In this document: positions 25,695 to 34,434 of the stretch, piece after piece
Position numbering within the stretch: the first letter of the stretch is position 1
Layout: each line of letters starts with the position of its first letter
Source: Lactococcus allomyrinae
GTDB lineage: Bacteria > Bacillota > Bacilli > Lactobacillales > Streptococcaceae
Assembly: GCF_003627095.1 (NCBI RefSeq)
Contig: NZ_CP032627.1
Coordinates: 1,178,001-1,242,000, forward strand
Length of the DNA stretch: 64,000 nt
Direction: 5' to 3'
The notes under the pieces: generated by a model
The model's database searches: none
What the model was told of the DNA's origin: nothing
The model's input: only the letters and a program-made list of their open reading frames with translations
Program-made: the position numbers and the translations under genes

Positions 25695-26582
25695 CTACCT
25701 TCTCATCCGTTTTAACTCTTTAATTTCTTTACTCATTAGTAAAGCATAGGAGTTACAATCACAATATTCAAAAACATCACGACATTTCTCCATTATCACT
25801 AATGCTGTATCATCTCCTCGGTGAAAATGATAGTTGGCTTTATTATACTTTAGAATATTTTTTTCAAAAGTATAATAATCTTCGATATTCATATTTTCAA
25901 GATAACTAATATATTTCTCTGCTAACTCCCACTGCTTATTCCTGACAAATGCATTGACAATATTGAGTAAAGCCTGAATTTTTGCACGTCGTATTTCTGG
26001 CAACTTCTTATTGAAATAATTAGCTTTTAACATCTGTTGGGTTAATTTTGAAAGTGTAACAGGATCAAAAATATGATCACTTCGGGTTAGTGCATTAATA
26101 TCATATATTCCCCAATCTTCTAATTCTAAAAGATAGGTTTTTAAAAATAAAATATCCTCTTCAGGTATTTTATAATCTCTATCAATTTTTGCGAGAACTG
26201 CCTCTGCTTGTACTCTATCTAACTTGTATTTCTTACTATCAAAAGTAGAAGATAACATTTTTAGTTTTTCGATAAATTGACAAACTTTGTCCTTATCATT
26301 AGACATATATGCAGCAATAAGTTCTGATTCATAAAGCATAATATCTTTAGAATTCAACATTTGATTATATAAGTTCTGAAATTCAAAAGCTGAAACATTA
26401 ATATTATTTATAATATTAAAGAAAGTTTCAACAGATGGGCTAGAAATTCCATTTTCAAATTTAGATATATTAGCACTAGAAGTATCATTCCCAGCTGCTT
26501 CTTTCAACGTAAACTTTTTTGAAGTTCTAAAAAGTTTAAAAGCTTCCCCATATAAGACTTTCTCAACATTTCTACTTTTCAT
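25695..26582 (-). CDS. Rgg family transcriptional regulator
   Basis: The 295-residue protein has the Rgg layout. An N-terminal HTH (about 10-65) includes EAFKLFRTSKKFTLKEAAG and ISKFENGISSPSVETFF. It is followed by a long all-helical C-terminal domain of TPR-like repeats (EKYISYLENMNIEDYYTFEKN near the end) that binds short peptides in known members. AGGAGAGG precedes the ATG at 26582. It is divergent from a 27-codon hydrophobic peptide gene, 124 bp away, the arrangement of streptococcal rgg/shp pairs. It is likely a peptide-responsive regulator of that promoter. Confidence 0.87.
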   Translation of the reverse strand: MKSRNVEKVLYGEAFKLFRTSKKFTLKEAAGNDTSSANISKFENGISSPSVETFFNIINNINVSAFEFQNLYNQMLNSKDIMLYESELIAAYMSNDKDKVCQFIEKLKMLSSTFDSKKYKLDRVQAEAVLAKIDRDYKIPEEDILFLKTYLLELEDWGIYDINALTRSDHIFDPVTLSKLTQQMLKANYFNKKLPEIRRAKIQALLNIVNAFVRNKQWELAEKYISYLENMNIEDYYTFEKNILKYNKANYHFHRGDDTALVIMEKCRDVFEYCDCNSYALLMSKEIKELKRMRR

Positions 26583-26622
26583 CCATCCTCTCCTATATTA
26601 CAAATAAATAATTATTAACAAT

Positions 26623-26677
26623 AGTTAAAAATTAACTCTATTTTATTTTTGTATTCTTTTATATAGTTTATTATACT
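26623..26677 (+). promoter_or_regulatory. Promoter of the peptide gene with an inverted repeat
   Basis: TTGTAT (26649-26654), a 17-nt spacer and TATACT (26672-26677) form a promoter. Just upstream lies AGTTAA-AAA-TTAACT (26623-26637), a candidate Rgg operator in the divergent region. Confidence 0.6.
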
Positions 26678-26706
26678 ACAAACATAATTATGAGGGAGGA
26701 GAAGTT

Positions 26707-26790
26707 ATGAAAAAATTAAAATTCACATTACTACTAGTCGCTTTAGTATCCTTAGTCGTTGGCTTTGTTGAAGTTCTTCCTTGGGGATAA
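26707..26790 (+). CDS. Short hydrophobic peptide precursor (SHP-like pheromone)
   Basis: The 27-residue product begins MKKLKFTLLL, continues with a hydrophobic core (VALVSLVVGF), and ends VEVLPWG. GGGAGGAG lies 5 nt before the ATG. A charged start, hydrophobic middle and C-terminal segment that begins with an acidic residue and ends in Gly are the hallmarks of SHP precursors. In streptococci these are exported, cut by Eep-type proteases, re-imported by Opp and bound by Rgg. The mature signal would be about the last 6-8 residues (EVLPWG or slightly longer). The ending with PW differs from the Ile/Val-rich streptococcal SHPs I know. Confidence 0.78.
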   Translation: MKKLKFTLLLVALVSLVVGFVEVLPWG

Positions 26791-26867
26791 TTTTAACACT
26801 ACTTACAAATAAAGTTTCATTGATGCGATAATGTCACTTATTATCTTTAGATTAAAATATTAACATA

Positions 26868-26896
26868 TTGAAATTTTTCTCCATCTAGAACATACT
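26868..26896 (+). promoter_or_regulatory. Possible promoter of the gene at 26917
   Basis: TTGAAA (26868-26873), a 17-nt spacer and CATACT (26891-26896). A weak hairpin GATAAT/ATTATC (26827-26845) lies between the peptide gene and this site, so the downstream gene could be either co-transcribed or independent. Confidence 0.35.
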
Positions 26897-26916
26897 AAAC
26901 AAAAGGAAAAACCTAA

Positions 26917-27762
26917 ATGAATAATACGATTACTAACTTATTATCCAATCAATCTCAAAAAGAGATACGTACAGACCGACTACAAGTCCAAGGAAATGTG
27001 CTTAAAGTTGACAAAAACACTCTTCAATTAACAAATGTCTCCACACTAAGTCACGGTCGTCTAAAAGTTAACATTCCATACCCACTTATTATTATCTGGT
27101 TCTTAGTCTCTCTTATCATCTTAAAGTTTTCTTTTATACTAGGGTTAATTTTAATCATTGCCTTGGCAATTTATGGCTACTTTCTCTATCAGAAAACTTT
27201 AAATACTAATTCTTATCTTTATATTCAGCTTAACTCTGGAATAATCTATCCTATTTATTTTAAAGAAGAATCTTTCTTACTTGAGGTTCAGGATGTTTTA
27301 GAAAGTGCTTTTAATCAACGCAACCAAAATATTAGCATTAATATAAAAGATCAGACAATTATTGGAGATAATAACTCAATTGCTGAACATTCTATTGGCG
27401 ATAACAACATTATTGAATCAAACAATACGGATAAATCTTTCAGTATAGGAGAGATTAATAATAGCTCTCTTGAGCAGGTTCAACTCGGTCATGGCAATCA
27501 CGCAAATATTGCTTCCAATGTTTCTGGTTATGATTGGGATGAAATCTCTAAAGAACTAGAACGTGTTATTAATAACATCTCAATTTCCTCTTCAGTTAAG
27601 TCTGCTAGCATTGAAGCATTAGAAGCCGCTAAAAGTAAAGATACTTCTACATTTGAAAGTACTGTAAACAATCATAAAGCCGAGTTTCTTTCAGAGTTAT
27701 TTGTAAATTTTGCAGGAAGTTTATTAACTCAAGTTGTTACTAAAATTTTAGGAATGGGATAA
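26917..27762 (+). CDS. Unknown membrane protein downstream of the peptide gene
   Basis: The 281-residue protein has an N-terminal cytoplasmic stretch of about 50 residues, then two hydrophobic segments (about 55-70 and 73-92). A polar region follows with the repeated motifs IIGDNNSIAEHSIGDNNIIE (about 148-167), then a helical tail ending in a hydrophobic stretch (SLLTQVVTKILGMG). I recognise no family. GDNN-type repeats occur in linkers of various bacterial proteins, including some defence proteins, but that is weak evidence. AAAAGGAAAAACC precedes the start. Its place 126 nt after the SHP-like gene makes it the first candidate target of the Rgg system. Confidence 0.6.
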   Translation: MNNTITNLLSNQSQKEIRTDRLQVQGNVLKVDKNTLQLTNVSTLSHGRLKVNIPYPLIIIWFLVSLIILKFSFILGLILIIALAIYGYFLYQKTLNTNSYLYIQLNSGIIYPIYFKEESFLLEVQDVLESAFNQRNQNISINIKDQTIIGDNNSIAEHSIGDNNIIESNNTDKSFSIGEINNSSLEQVQLGHGNHANIASNVSGYDWDEISKELERVINNISISSSVKSASIEALEAAKSKDTSTFESTVNNHKAEFLSELFVNFAGSLLTQVVTKILGMG

Positions 27763-27777
27763 TTCCTTCATCGAAAC

Positions 27778-27803
27778 AAAAAAAGCCCGAATGGACTTTT
27801 TTT
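27778..27803. terminator. Bidirectional terminator between convergent genes
   Basis: AAAAAAAG (27778-27785) pairs with CTTTTTTT (27796-27803), with a CC/GG inner step and one mismatch. It serves the plus-strand gene at 26917 and khpA on the minus strand. Confidence 0.75.
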
Positions 27804-27807
27804 ATTT

Positions 27808-28047
27808 TTATTGGTCAACCAAAAGACGAACTTTTTTGCCCTCAACAGGAACAAAATAGACAACTGTACGAATGGCTTGAATAATACGTCCTTGACGACC
27901 GATAATCCGACCGATATCACCATCAGCGACTTTGAGATGATACTCCATAAATTCTTCACCCTCGATAAGCTCTAAAGATACTTCATCGGGTTGTGTTACC
28001 AATGGTTTGACAATCGTCAAAACTAACTCTTTCACATCTGATTGCAT
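27808..28047 (-). CDS. khpA: KH-domain RNA-binding protein KhpA
   Basis: The 79-residue protein is a single KH domain with the GxxG-type loop IIGRQGRIIQAIRT. KhpA partners with KhpB/EloR and binds many RNAs, affecting cell elongation in streptococci and lactobacilli. It follows rpsP by 87 nt on the same strand, the usual order in Firmicutes. Confidence 0.9.
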   Translation of the reverse strand: MQSDVKELVLTIVKPLVTQPDEVSLELIEGEEFMEYHLKVADGDIGRIIGRQGRIIQAIRTVVYFVPVEGKKVRLLVDQ

Positions 28048-28134
28048 AACATTTCCTACTCTAACCAGTATCCTGGTCCAATTTTTTATGTGAATATCCG
28101 CGAAAAGCTGTCCAAAAGGGCAGCTTCAAATTTC

Positions 28135-28407
28135 TTATTTAGAGAATTTTGATTCGTGGAATTTTTTCATAACTCCAGCTTTTGAAAGTAAGTTACGAAC
28201 TGTATCTGATGGTTGTGCACCGTTGTTCAACCATTCCAAGATGCGTTCTTCTTTAAGTGTGACTTGGTTTTCAGCTACGAGTGGGTTATAAGTACCAACT
28301 GTTTCGATGAAACGACCATCACGTGGAGCGCGTGAATCAGCAATGTTAATACGGTAGTAAGGTTTTTTCTTAGAACCCATACGTGTCAAACGAATTTTTA
28401 CAGACAT
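28135..28407 (-). CDS. rpsP: 30S ribosomal protein S16
   Basis: At 90 residues it is full length, with the family start [19 protein letters not shown] and the segment [20 protein letters not shown]. It is needed for assembly of the small ribosomal subunit. It is first in a two-gene unit with khpA. Confidence 0.97.
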   Translation of the reverse strand: MSVKIRLTRMGSKKKPYYRINIADSRAPRDGRFIETVGTYNPLVAENQVTLKEERILEWLNNGAQPSDTVRNLLSKAGVMKKFHESKFSK

Positions 28408-28608
28408 ATTTATCTATTCCTCTTCTTAATTTTTAATACTTGAATATTATAACATAGGTAAGGTAAGCTGTCAAGAAAAAATCTTGACAGCTTTCATCTG
28501 CAGATTTTTTCCTCATTTCAATCGCAAAAAACTGTTAAGAAAATTCTCGATAATTTTGTATTATTTTTGAAGAAAGGGATAATATCAATATTTCTTTTCA
28601 GCACTGTC

Positions 28609-29787
28609 TTACCTCTTTCTCAGAGTGAGTAAAGCAGCAACAAGTAAAATCATTCCCATTAGTGCAGGAGCTGAATGCCCAAAGAGCGTATATATTTCAC
28701 CACCGATTAAAGGTCCAGCAATACGAGCAAGGGATTGTAATGCTTGTGACCCGCCTTGGAGTTTTCCCTGCTCACTATCGCTTGCTTGTTTGGATAAACG
28801 ACCGTTAAAAGCGGTACCGAATACCGAATCTCCAAAAGCATATATAAACATTGCAAGGATAAAGATAGGCCAAAACTGAGTGATTGCTGAGAGAGCCATC
28901 AATGTATACCCAATAAGCTCACTCACTATTGCGAGATTAATTAACTGCTTATCATTGAAGCGCTTGAGCAGGTGTTTCATTATCAAGGTTTGAGTGACAA
29001 TATCTTGTAGCCCCATGATAGAAAAGACGAGCCCGATAGCTACAGGTCTCCATGCAAAACTATCCCATGTAAACTGACTAATGATGGCTTGCATTGCTCC
29101 CGCTGGAATCCAAAGGAGAAAACCTACGATGAAAAGTTTTGAAAGATTGCGCATAGTCAAAACATCAAAGAGTGCTGTAAAAGGATTAATCCGATTTAGC
29201 GGAAGTTTTGATAATCGCTTATCTAATGCTAAACTTTCTGGCATTGCAAAGAGACCATAAACAAGATTGAGCAGACAAATAAAAGCGCCGAAATAAAAAG
29301 GAACACTATTTCCAAAATGAGCAAGTAGCCCCCCAAATGTAGGACCGGTAATCGTACCAATACCAACAGCTGCTGCTGCCCATCCAAAGACCTTTGTACG
29401 TTCTTCAGATTTTGTGATATCGGCAAAGTAGGCAAAAAGTGCAACGATATTTCCACCAGTCAATCCATCAATAATTCGACCAAGAAACAGCATCCAAAGT
29501 GCGCCAGCCAGTCCAAAAACGAGATAACCGATGCTTGAACCCGCAAGACAAGTTAGTAAAATAATTTTTCTACCATATCGGTCAGAAAGCGCACCCATCG
29601 CTGGTGCAGCAAGAAAGGTACATCCTGCATAAATCGCAGTTAGCGCAGTCACAATAAATGCTTGATTGCTATGATTTGCAAAGGGAGCGACTAGAAACGG
29701 AACAACAGGCGCAATGATTGTAAAGCCCAGTCCTGTAAGAAATGTTGAGATAAGCCCAAAGGTTAGGGCATGATGATTAGGTTTCAT
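28609..29787 (-). CDS. MFS drug efflux transporter, TetA-like
   Basis: The 392-residue protein has about 12 membrane segments and the MFS motif A between helices 2 and 3 (GALSDRYGRKIILL). The GFTIIAPVVPFLV start is typical of the DHA1 drug:H+ antiporters. A MarR-type regulator is encoded upstream on the same strand, a common pairing for regulated efflux. Its promoter lies about 250 nt upstream, and a hairpin-string repeat fills the leader. The substrate is unknown. Confidence 0.82.
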   Translation of the reverse strand: MKPNHHALTFGLISTFLTGLGFTIIAPVVPFLVAPFANHSNQAFIVTALTAIYAGCTFLAAPAMGALSDRYGRKIILLTCLAGSSIGYLVFGLAGALWMLFLGRIIDGLTGGNIVALFAYFADITKSEERTKVFGWAAAAVGIGTITGPTFGGLLAHFGNSVPFYFGAFICLLNLVYGLFAMPESLALDKRLSKLPLNRINPFTALFDVLTMRNLSKLFIVGFLLWIPAGAMQAIISQFTWDSFAWRPVAIGLVFSIMGLQDIVTQTLIMKHLLKRFNDKQLINLAIVSELIGYTLMALSAITQFWPIFILAMFIYAFGDSVFGTAFNGRLSKQASDSEQGKLQGGSQALQSLARIAGPLIGGEIYTLFGHSAPALMGMILLVAALLTLRKR

Positions 29788-29810
29788 ATTAGTTGACCTC
29801 GATTGAAGTG

Positions 29811-30003
29811 ATTACTTCATCGGTGAGGGTTCCCCACCGATGTTAGGGTACAACCTCACATCTTCGATATGAGGTCACCCTGTCCAAGAAGCCTAGGTGC
29901 TAAAGCACCAACGCCCTATGGCAGTAGAACGAAAGCAGAGCTTAGTGCTGCTTATCCCGCCACCTAAGAGGTGGGGAATTAGCACGCACTTGCTAAGTTA
30001 AAT
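29811..30003. repeat. Hairpin-string intergenic repeat, copy 3 (short form)
   Basis: This short copy has the outer parts of copy 1 without the 169-nt core. It shares CCCCACCGATGTTAGG, the hairpin CCTCACATC-ttc-GATATGAGG (29854-29874), GTAGAACGAAAGCAGAGC, CCACCT/AGGTGG, and the end TTAGCACGCACTTGCTAAG. It lies between the MFS promoter and its coding region. Confidence 0.7.
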
Positions 30004-30034
30004 GTCTATATTTAGTTTCCTCAGAAACAATAAT

Positions 30035-30063
30035 AGAATATCATCTTTTTGTTTCTTTGTCAA
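30035..30063 (-). promoter_or_regulatory. MFS gene promoter with possible MarR site
   Basis: TTGACA (30063-30058), a 17-nt spacer and TATTCT (30040-30035) on the minus strand. An inverted repeat GTTTCctcaGAAAC (30015-30028) lies just downstream and could bind the adjacent MarR protein. Confidence 0.65.
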
Positions 30064-30074
30064 TAAAAAGATGA

Positions 30075-30112
30075 TAAAAAAAGAAACACTTTACGATTTT
30101 AAAGTGTTTCTT
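30075..30112 (-). terminator. marR terminator
   Basis: AAGAAACACTTT (30081-30092) pairs perfectly with AAAGTGTTTCTT (30101-30112), followed by a T run on the minus strand. The stem includes the end of the marR coding region. Confidence 0.85.
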
Positions 30113-30552
30113 ATTGTTTGATCAAGATGAGCGTTATATTTTTCCAGAAAATTCAAGATGACTTGGCTTTCTTTTGCGGATAAATCTTCAAATACGATTT
30201 CATCTTCTTTGAGAAATTTTTGGTGCATTGCCTCATGGCGATTATTGATTTCATTTCCTGCTTGTGTCAGCCGAAAATAAATTTCTTTTTTATTGTCAGG
30301 ACTTTTGAAACTTTCGATTAGACCTTTTTTGAGCAATTTTTTGGTGACTTTGCTGATTGCTCCGCGGGTGACATAGAGTGCTTCTGCGAGCTTGGTCACG
30401 TTGGGATAATCAAGTTTTGCAATCCATTCGATTGATTCAATCTCTGACAGGCTTAAGTCTGGGAAAACTTTTTCCATTTGCGGGCGATAGTGGTAATTAA
30501 TTTTATTGAATAAATCAGTTAAACTGGATAAGATTTCTGCTTGCTTGGACAT
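30091..30552 (-). CDS. MarR family transcriptional regulator
   Basis: The 153-residue protein has the winged-helix core of MarR (VTKLAEALYVTRGAISKVTKKLLKKGLIESFKSPDNKKEIYFRLT, about 53-97). Helical dimerisation ends flank it. Its gene precedes the MFS efflux gene but ends in its own terminator, so it would act in trans on the MFS promoter. Ligand unknown. Confidence 0.87.
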   Translation of the reverse strand: MSKQAEILSSLTDLFNKINYHYRPQMEKVFPDLSLSEIESIEWIAKLDYPNVTKLAEALYVTRGAISKVTKKLLKKGLIESFKSPDNKKEIYFRLTQAGNEINNRHEAMHQKFLKEDEIVFEDLSAKESQVILNFLEKYNAHLDQTIRNTLKS

Positions 30553-30605
30553 TTTATCACCTTCTTATACTTTTCAAGATTAAAAAGTTACTGACAGAAT
30601 TTCTG

Positions 30606-31838
30606 TCAGTGAGTTCTGAGTGCTGTCAGTAATTTTTCTGCTGTCGCTTGATTCATTAGTTTTGATTGGCGGAGAAGTTCGCTGAGTTGAGCAACTTCTT
30701 CAGCTTTTGCACCGACCGAAAGCGCCAGCGCGCGAGCTTGTAAGCCCATATGTCCCTGCTGGATGCCCTCAGAAACAAGCGCACGCAAGGCTGCAAGGTT
30801 TTGTGCCAAGCCAACAGCAGCAATCACTTTCGCCAACTCCTGAGCTTCTGTAATTTGCAAAATTTCCATTGCTGCTTGCGCTTTAGGTAAAACTTTGACG
30901 CCTCCGCCAACTGTTGCAACGGGTAACGGCAACTCTAGCTCGCCCAAAAGCGTATCTCCTGAAACTCGCCAAGTTCCAAGAGCGCGGTATTGTCCATCGA
31001 GACTCGCAAAAGCGTGAATGCCAGCTGCTATGGCGCGCGTGTCATTTCCAGTCGCAAGCACGACCGCATTGATACCGTTCATGATTCCTTTATTGTGCGT
31101 CGCGGCACGATAAGGGTCAAGTTTTGCAAAACGCGAAGCTGCCATGATTTTGTCAGCAACTTCTGCGCCGTTGTCAGTTTTTGACAGCTTTTTGACCGGA
31201 ATTTCACAGCTTACTTTTACCAGAGATTCGGTCGCAAAATTTGACAGAATGCTGAACAAAATTTTTTCCTCAGGAAACCACTGACGAAAACGCTCTGCTA
31301 TGCCCTCCAATATTGAATTGACAATGTTTGCCCCCATCGCATCTCTGACATCAATCTTAAAATCTACTGACAAAAAATTTTCGTCAAAAATTCGAGTAGA
31401 AATTTCTCGTAAGCCTCCACCTCTTTCGACAATAGAGGGATAAGCTGTTCGTGCTACTAACAAGATTTCGTCAGTGCTGACAGAAATTCTGTCAGTAAGT
31501 TTCGTGGCATTTTGTACGTCATAAAAGACAATTTGCCCACGCATTAACCGTTCCGTAATCTTTGCAGTAAATTTGCCAGCCATTTTGGCACCGTTGCTTG
31601 CTGCAGCAACAACTGATGGCTCTTCTGTCACAAAAGGAATCAAATATTTTTTGTCATTAATGACAAAATTTTGGGCGAGTCCCATTGGCAGCTCAAACTC
31701 TGAGATTTGGTTTTCAATCAAATTATTTGCGATGGCTTCATCGAGTGCCATTTGACGCAAAACAGCCCGCGTTTTCTCAGGTAAATCAAGCGTCTGACGG
31801 CGTTCTTCTGGCGTCATCTGATAGAATTTCTTTTCCAT
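30606..31838 (-). CDS. mvaA: Hydroxymethylglutaryl-CoA reductase, class II
   Basis: The 410-residue enzyme makes mevalonate from HMG-CoA. Class II features are visible: the N-terminal LPMGLAQNFVINDKKYLIPFVTEEPSVVAAASNGAK, the DAMGANIVN nucleotide-site motif, and TGNDTRAIAAG with its catalytic Asp. It starts 2 nt after the thiolase gene, so the two form an operon. Two CTGTCAG-type inverted pairs overlap its 3' end (30592-30640), and another lies inside at about 31470-31497. Confidence 0.94.
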   Translation of the reverse strand: MEKKFYQMTPEERRQTLDLPEKTRAVLRQMALDEAIANNLIENQISEFELPMGLAQNFVINDKKYLIPFVTEEPSVVAAASNGAKMAGKFTAKITERLMRGQIVFYDVQNATKLTDRISVSTDEILLVARTAYPSIVERGGGLREISTRIFDENFLSVDFKIDVRDAMGANIVNSILEGIAERFRQWFPEEKILFSILSNFATESLVKVSCEIPVKKLSKTDNGAEVADKIMAASRFAKLDPYRAATHNKGIMNGINAVVLATGNDTRAIAAGIHAFASLDGQYRALGTWRVSGDTLLGELELPLPVATVGGGVKVLPKAQAAMEILQITEAQELAKVIAAVGLAQNLAALRALVSEGIQQGHMGLQARALALSVGAKAEEVAQLSELLRQSKLMNQATAEKLLTALRTH

Positions 31839-31840
31839 GT

Positions 31841-32986
31841 TTAGCTTTCAAATTTTGGATTTTTCAGCAAGACGGCAAGCCCCAGACCACCGCCAATGCA
31901 AAGACTTGCAATACCGTAACGTTTGTTTTCACGCTTGAGTGCATAGCTCAATGTTGTGATAATCCTTGCTCCAGTTGAGCCAATGGCGTGTCCCAAACCA
32001 ATTGCTCCACCATAAATGTTTACTTTTTTCTCATCAAGTGCGAGTTCACGATTGACCGCAACACTAGACGCCGCAAAGGCTTCATTGATTTCAAAAAGGT
32101 CAATTTCTGATAGGCTCAACTTCGTCTTAGCGAGCAATTTTGTGATGGCTTCTATCGGCGAAACACCCATGATGGCTGGGTCAATCCCGATTTCTACTGA
32201 ATCAACTAACTCTGCAAGATAGGGGATTTGGTGTTGAACAGCATACTCTTTCGTTGCCAAAATGACTGCCGAGGCACCATCATTCACTGGTGAAGAATTT
32301 CCAGCAGTTACCGTTCCGTTTGCTTTGAAAACCGTGCGCAGCGTGCTTAATTTCTCTAAACTTGAGTTTGGACGTGGGGCCTCGTCGTCTGCCATCGCTC
32401 CAATAGGGACAATTTCATCTTTAAAAATTCCCGCATTTCTAGCTGCAACTGACTTTTCCTGTGAATTTTGCGCAAAGACATCTTGACTTTCTCTAGAAAT
32501 TTCAAATTTCTCGGCAATGGTTTCGCCGATATTTCCCATATGAATCCCTGAAAAAGCGTCAATCAAGCCGTCAGAGAGCATCGAGAGTGTCTCTTCGTTC
32601 GTCTTTTGATTTTTCAAGATTGGTGCGTTGGACATGGACTCCGTCCCGCCTGCAATCACCAGCTCCGCCTCTCCAAGCTGGAGGAGTTGTTTCGCTAAAA
32701 TGACCGCTTTCATGCCTGAGCCGCAGACTTCGTTAATCGTCGAAGCAGGTACAGAAGCGTTTAAACCGCTGTTTAGCGCAATTTGCCGCGCGACATTTTG
32801 ACCGTTTCCTGCTTGAAGGACATTGCCAAAAATGACCTGAGCCACATCTGACTTTATCGCTTCATGTCGGGCTAAAAGTTGCTTTACGACAGCTGTCCCA
32901 AGCTCTGCTGCCGAATATTTAGAAAGTGCGCCGTCATATTTACCGACTGGCGTACGTAAGGCGTCAATGATTACAATTTCTTTCAC
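31841..32986 (-). CDS. thl: Acetyl-CoA C-acetyltransferase (thiolase)
   Basis: The 381-residue enzyme condenses two acetyl-CoA, the first step of the mevalonate pathway. The nucleophilic Cys is in NEVCGSGMKA (about 86). The catalytic NEAFA and GGAIGLGHAIGSTGARI segments are present. A final Cys-containing LCIGGGLGLA is also intact. I choose the GTG at 32986 because GGAGG lies 7 nt upstream. An ATG seven codons earlier sits inside the -10 box and cannot be in the transcript. It is followed by mvaA. Lactococcal annotations often call it thiL. Confidence 0.93.
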   Translation of the reverse strand: MKEIVIIDALRTPVGKYDGALSKYSAAELGTAVVKQLLARHEAIKSDVAQVIFGNVLQAGNGQNVARQIALNSGLNASVPASTINEVCGSGMKAVILAKQLLQLGEAELVIAGGTESMSNAPILKNQKTNEETLSMLSDGLIDAFSGIHMGNIGETIAEKFEISRESQDVFAQNSQEKSVAARNAGIFKDEIVPIGAMADDEAPRPNSSLEKLSTLRTVFKANGTVTAGNSSPVNDGASAVILATKEYAVQHQIPYLAELVDSVEIGIDPAIMGVSPIEAITKLLAKTKLSLSEIDLFEINEAFAASSVAVNRELALDEKKVNIYGGAIGLGHAIGSTGARIITTLSYALKRENKRYGIASLCIGGGLGLAVLLKNPKFES

Positions 32987-33005
32987 GAGTGAACCTCCGA
33001 AAGCC

Positions 33006-33014
33006 ATTATAGCA
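33006..33014 (-). promoter_or_regulatory. Extended -10 of the thl-mvaA operon
   Basis: TGCTATAAT on the minus strand is a perfect extended -10. Downstream GGAGG and a GTG start follow, giving a very short leader. No strong -35 is seen at the ideal spacing. Confidence 0.65.
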
Positions 33015-33217
33015 TAATTTCGAGTCCTTTTTGTAAAGAGAGTTTATCCCTTGAAGATGGTGAGCTATGAAAATCTTGTGAAATGTGCTAAAATGATATC
33101 ATTCAAAAATAAGGTTGTGAAATCAACTTTTTTTGTTTTTTCTTGAAGCAAAAATGTGGTTCGATAAAAAATCAAAGTTATATTCGCACAACTATGATAA
33201 TGAGGGAATTTTTAAAA

Positions 33218-34369
33218 ATGAAAGTCGGTATAGATAAACTTGCTTTTTTTGTGCCAAATACATACGTTGATATGACAGAGTTGGCGCTTGCTAGAGGAGT
33301 TGACCCAGCAAAATTTCATATTGGAATTGGACAAGATGAAATGGCAGTCAATCCTGCTACTCAAGACATTATTACTTTTGCAACAAATGCTGCTGCAAGT
33401 ATCTTAACAGATGAAGACAAAAAATCAATAGATATGGTGATTGTCGGCACAGAGTCCAGTGTTGATGAATCTAAGGCTTCCGCTGTTGTGGTTCATGGTC
33501 TTCTTGATATTCAGCCCTTTGCACGTAGTATTGAAATGAAGGAAGCTTGCTACGCAACAACAGCAGGACTTGCTGCTGCCCGTGACCATGTACTTCTTCA
33601 TCCTGAGTCGAAAGTCCTTGTCATTGCCTCTGATATTGCAAAATATGGTTTAAATACAGGTGGAGAGCCAACACAAGGTGGTGGTGCTGTTGCTATGCTG
33701 ATTACTAGCGAACCGCATCTTTTGACATTAAATAATGATAATGTTGCACTTTCGCAAGATATTTATGATTTTTGGCGTCCTTTTGGACAGGCCTATCCTT
33801 CTGTTGATGGAAAATTTTCAAATGAAACTTATATCAATGCCTTTGCAAAAGTTTGGGATGAATACACCAGCCGCACTAGTTTGACCTTTGAAGATTTTAA
33901 GGCGGTTGCTTTCCATACGCCTTATACCAAAATGGGTAAAAAAGCTTTATTGCCAAAACTTGAGTCTGAAAGTCCTAAAAATGCTGATGATTTGATGAAA
34001 CAGTTTGAATATGGAATTGCTTATAATCGTCGTGTCGGCAATCTTTACACTGGTTCACTTTATTTGAGTTTAATCTCTCTTTTAGAAAACTCACCTGACC
34101 TATCTGCTGGTGATAAAATCGGATTATTTAGTTATGGTTCTGGAACCGTCGCTGAATTTTTCTCTGGTGAATTAGTGGATGGTTTTGAGAAATATCTGCG
34201 TACAAAAGACCACCAAGCATTACTTGATGGACGTTCAAAATTGACTATTTCTGAGTATGAAACAATGTTTAATGAAAAGTTAGATTTGAATCATCATGCA
34301 GAATATCATGATGAGATGCCCTTCTCAATTAGTGAGATTCGTGATAATCATCGTCTTTACAAAAAATAA
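33218..34369 (+). CDS. mvaS: Hydroxymethylglutaryl-CoA synthase
   Basis: The 383-residue enzyme makes HMG-CoA from acetoacetyl-CoA and acetyl-CoA. The nucleophilic Cys is in MKEACYATTAG (about 111). The catalytic His is in AFHTPYTKMGKKA, and VVGTESSVDESKA holds the general-base Glu. The ATG at 33218 (MKVGIDKLAFFVPN) matches family starts and follows GAGGGA; an open frame extends 25 codons upstream without support. It is divergent from thl-mvaA, completing the upper mevalonate pathway. Confidence 0.95.
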   Translation: MKVGIDKLAFFVPNTYVDMTELALARGVDPAKFHIGIGQDEMAVNPATQDIITFATNAAASILTDEDKKSIDMVIVGTESSVDESKASAVVVHGLLDIQPFARSIEMKEACYATTAGLAAARDHVLLHPESKVLVIASDIAKYGLNTGGEPTQGGGAVAMLITSEPHLLTLNNDNVALSQDIYDFWRPFGQAYPSVDGKFSNETYINAFAKVWDEYTSRTSLTFEDFKAVAFHTPYTKMGKKALLPKLESESPKNADDLMKQFEYGIAYNRRVGNLYTGSLYLSLISLLENSPDLSAGDKIGLFSYGSGTVAEFFSGELVDGFEKYLRTKDHQALLDGRSKLTISEYETMFNEKLDLNHHAEYHDEMPFSISEIRDNHRLYKK

Positions 34370-34434
34370 AGTCAAGATACAGTCAGTAGAGAATGAACAA
34401 CCTTTATCCTAAAATGTTGAGATGGATAAGATGA

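Noticed and set aside
31841..33007. Thiolase start at the ATG at 33007
   Set aside because: That ATG overlaps the extended -10 TGCTATAAT and would not be in the mRNA; the GTG at 32986 has GGAGG upstream.
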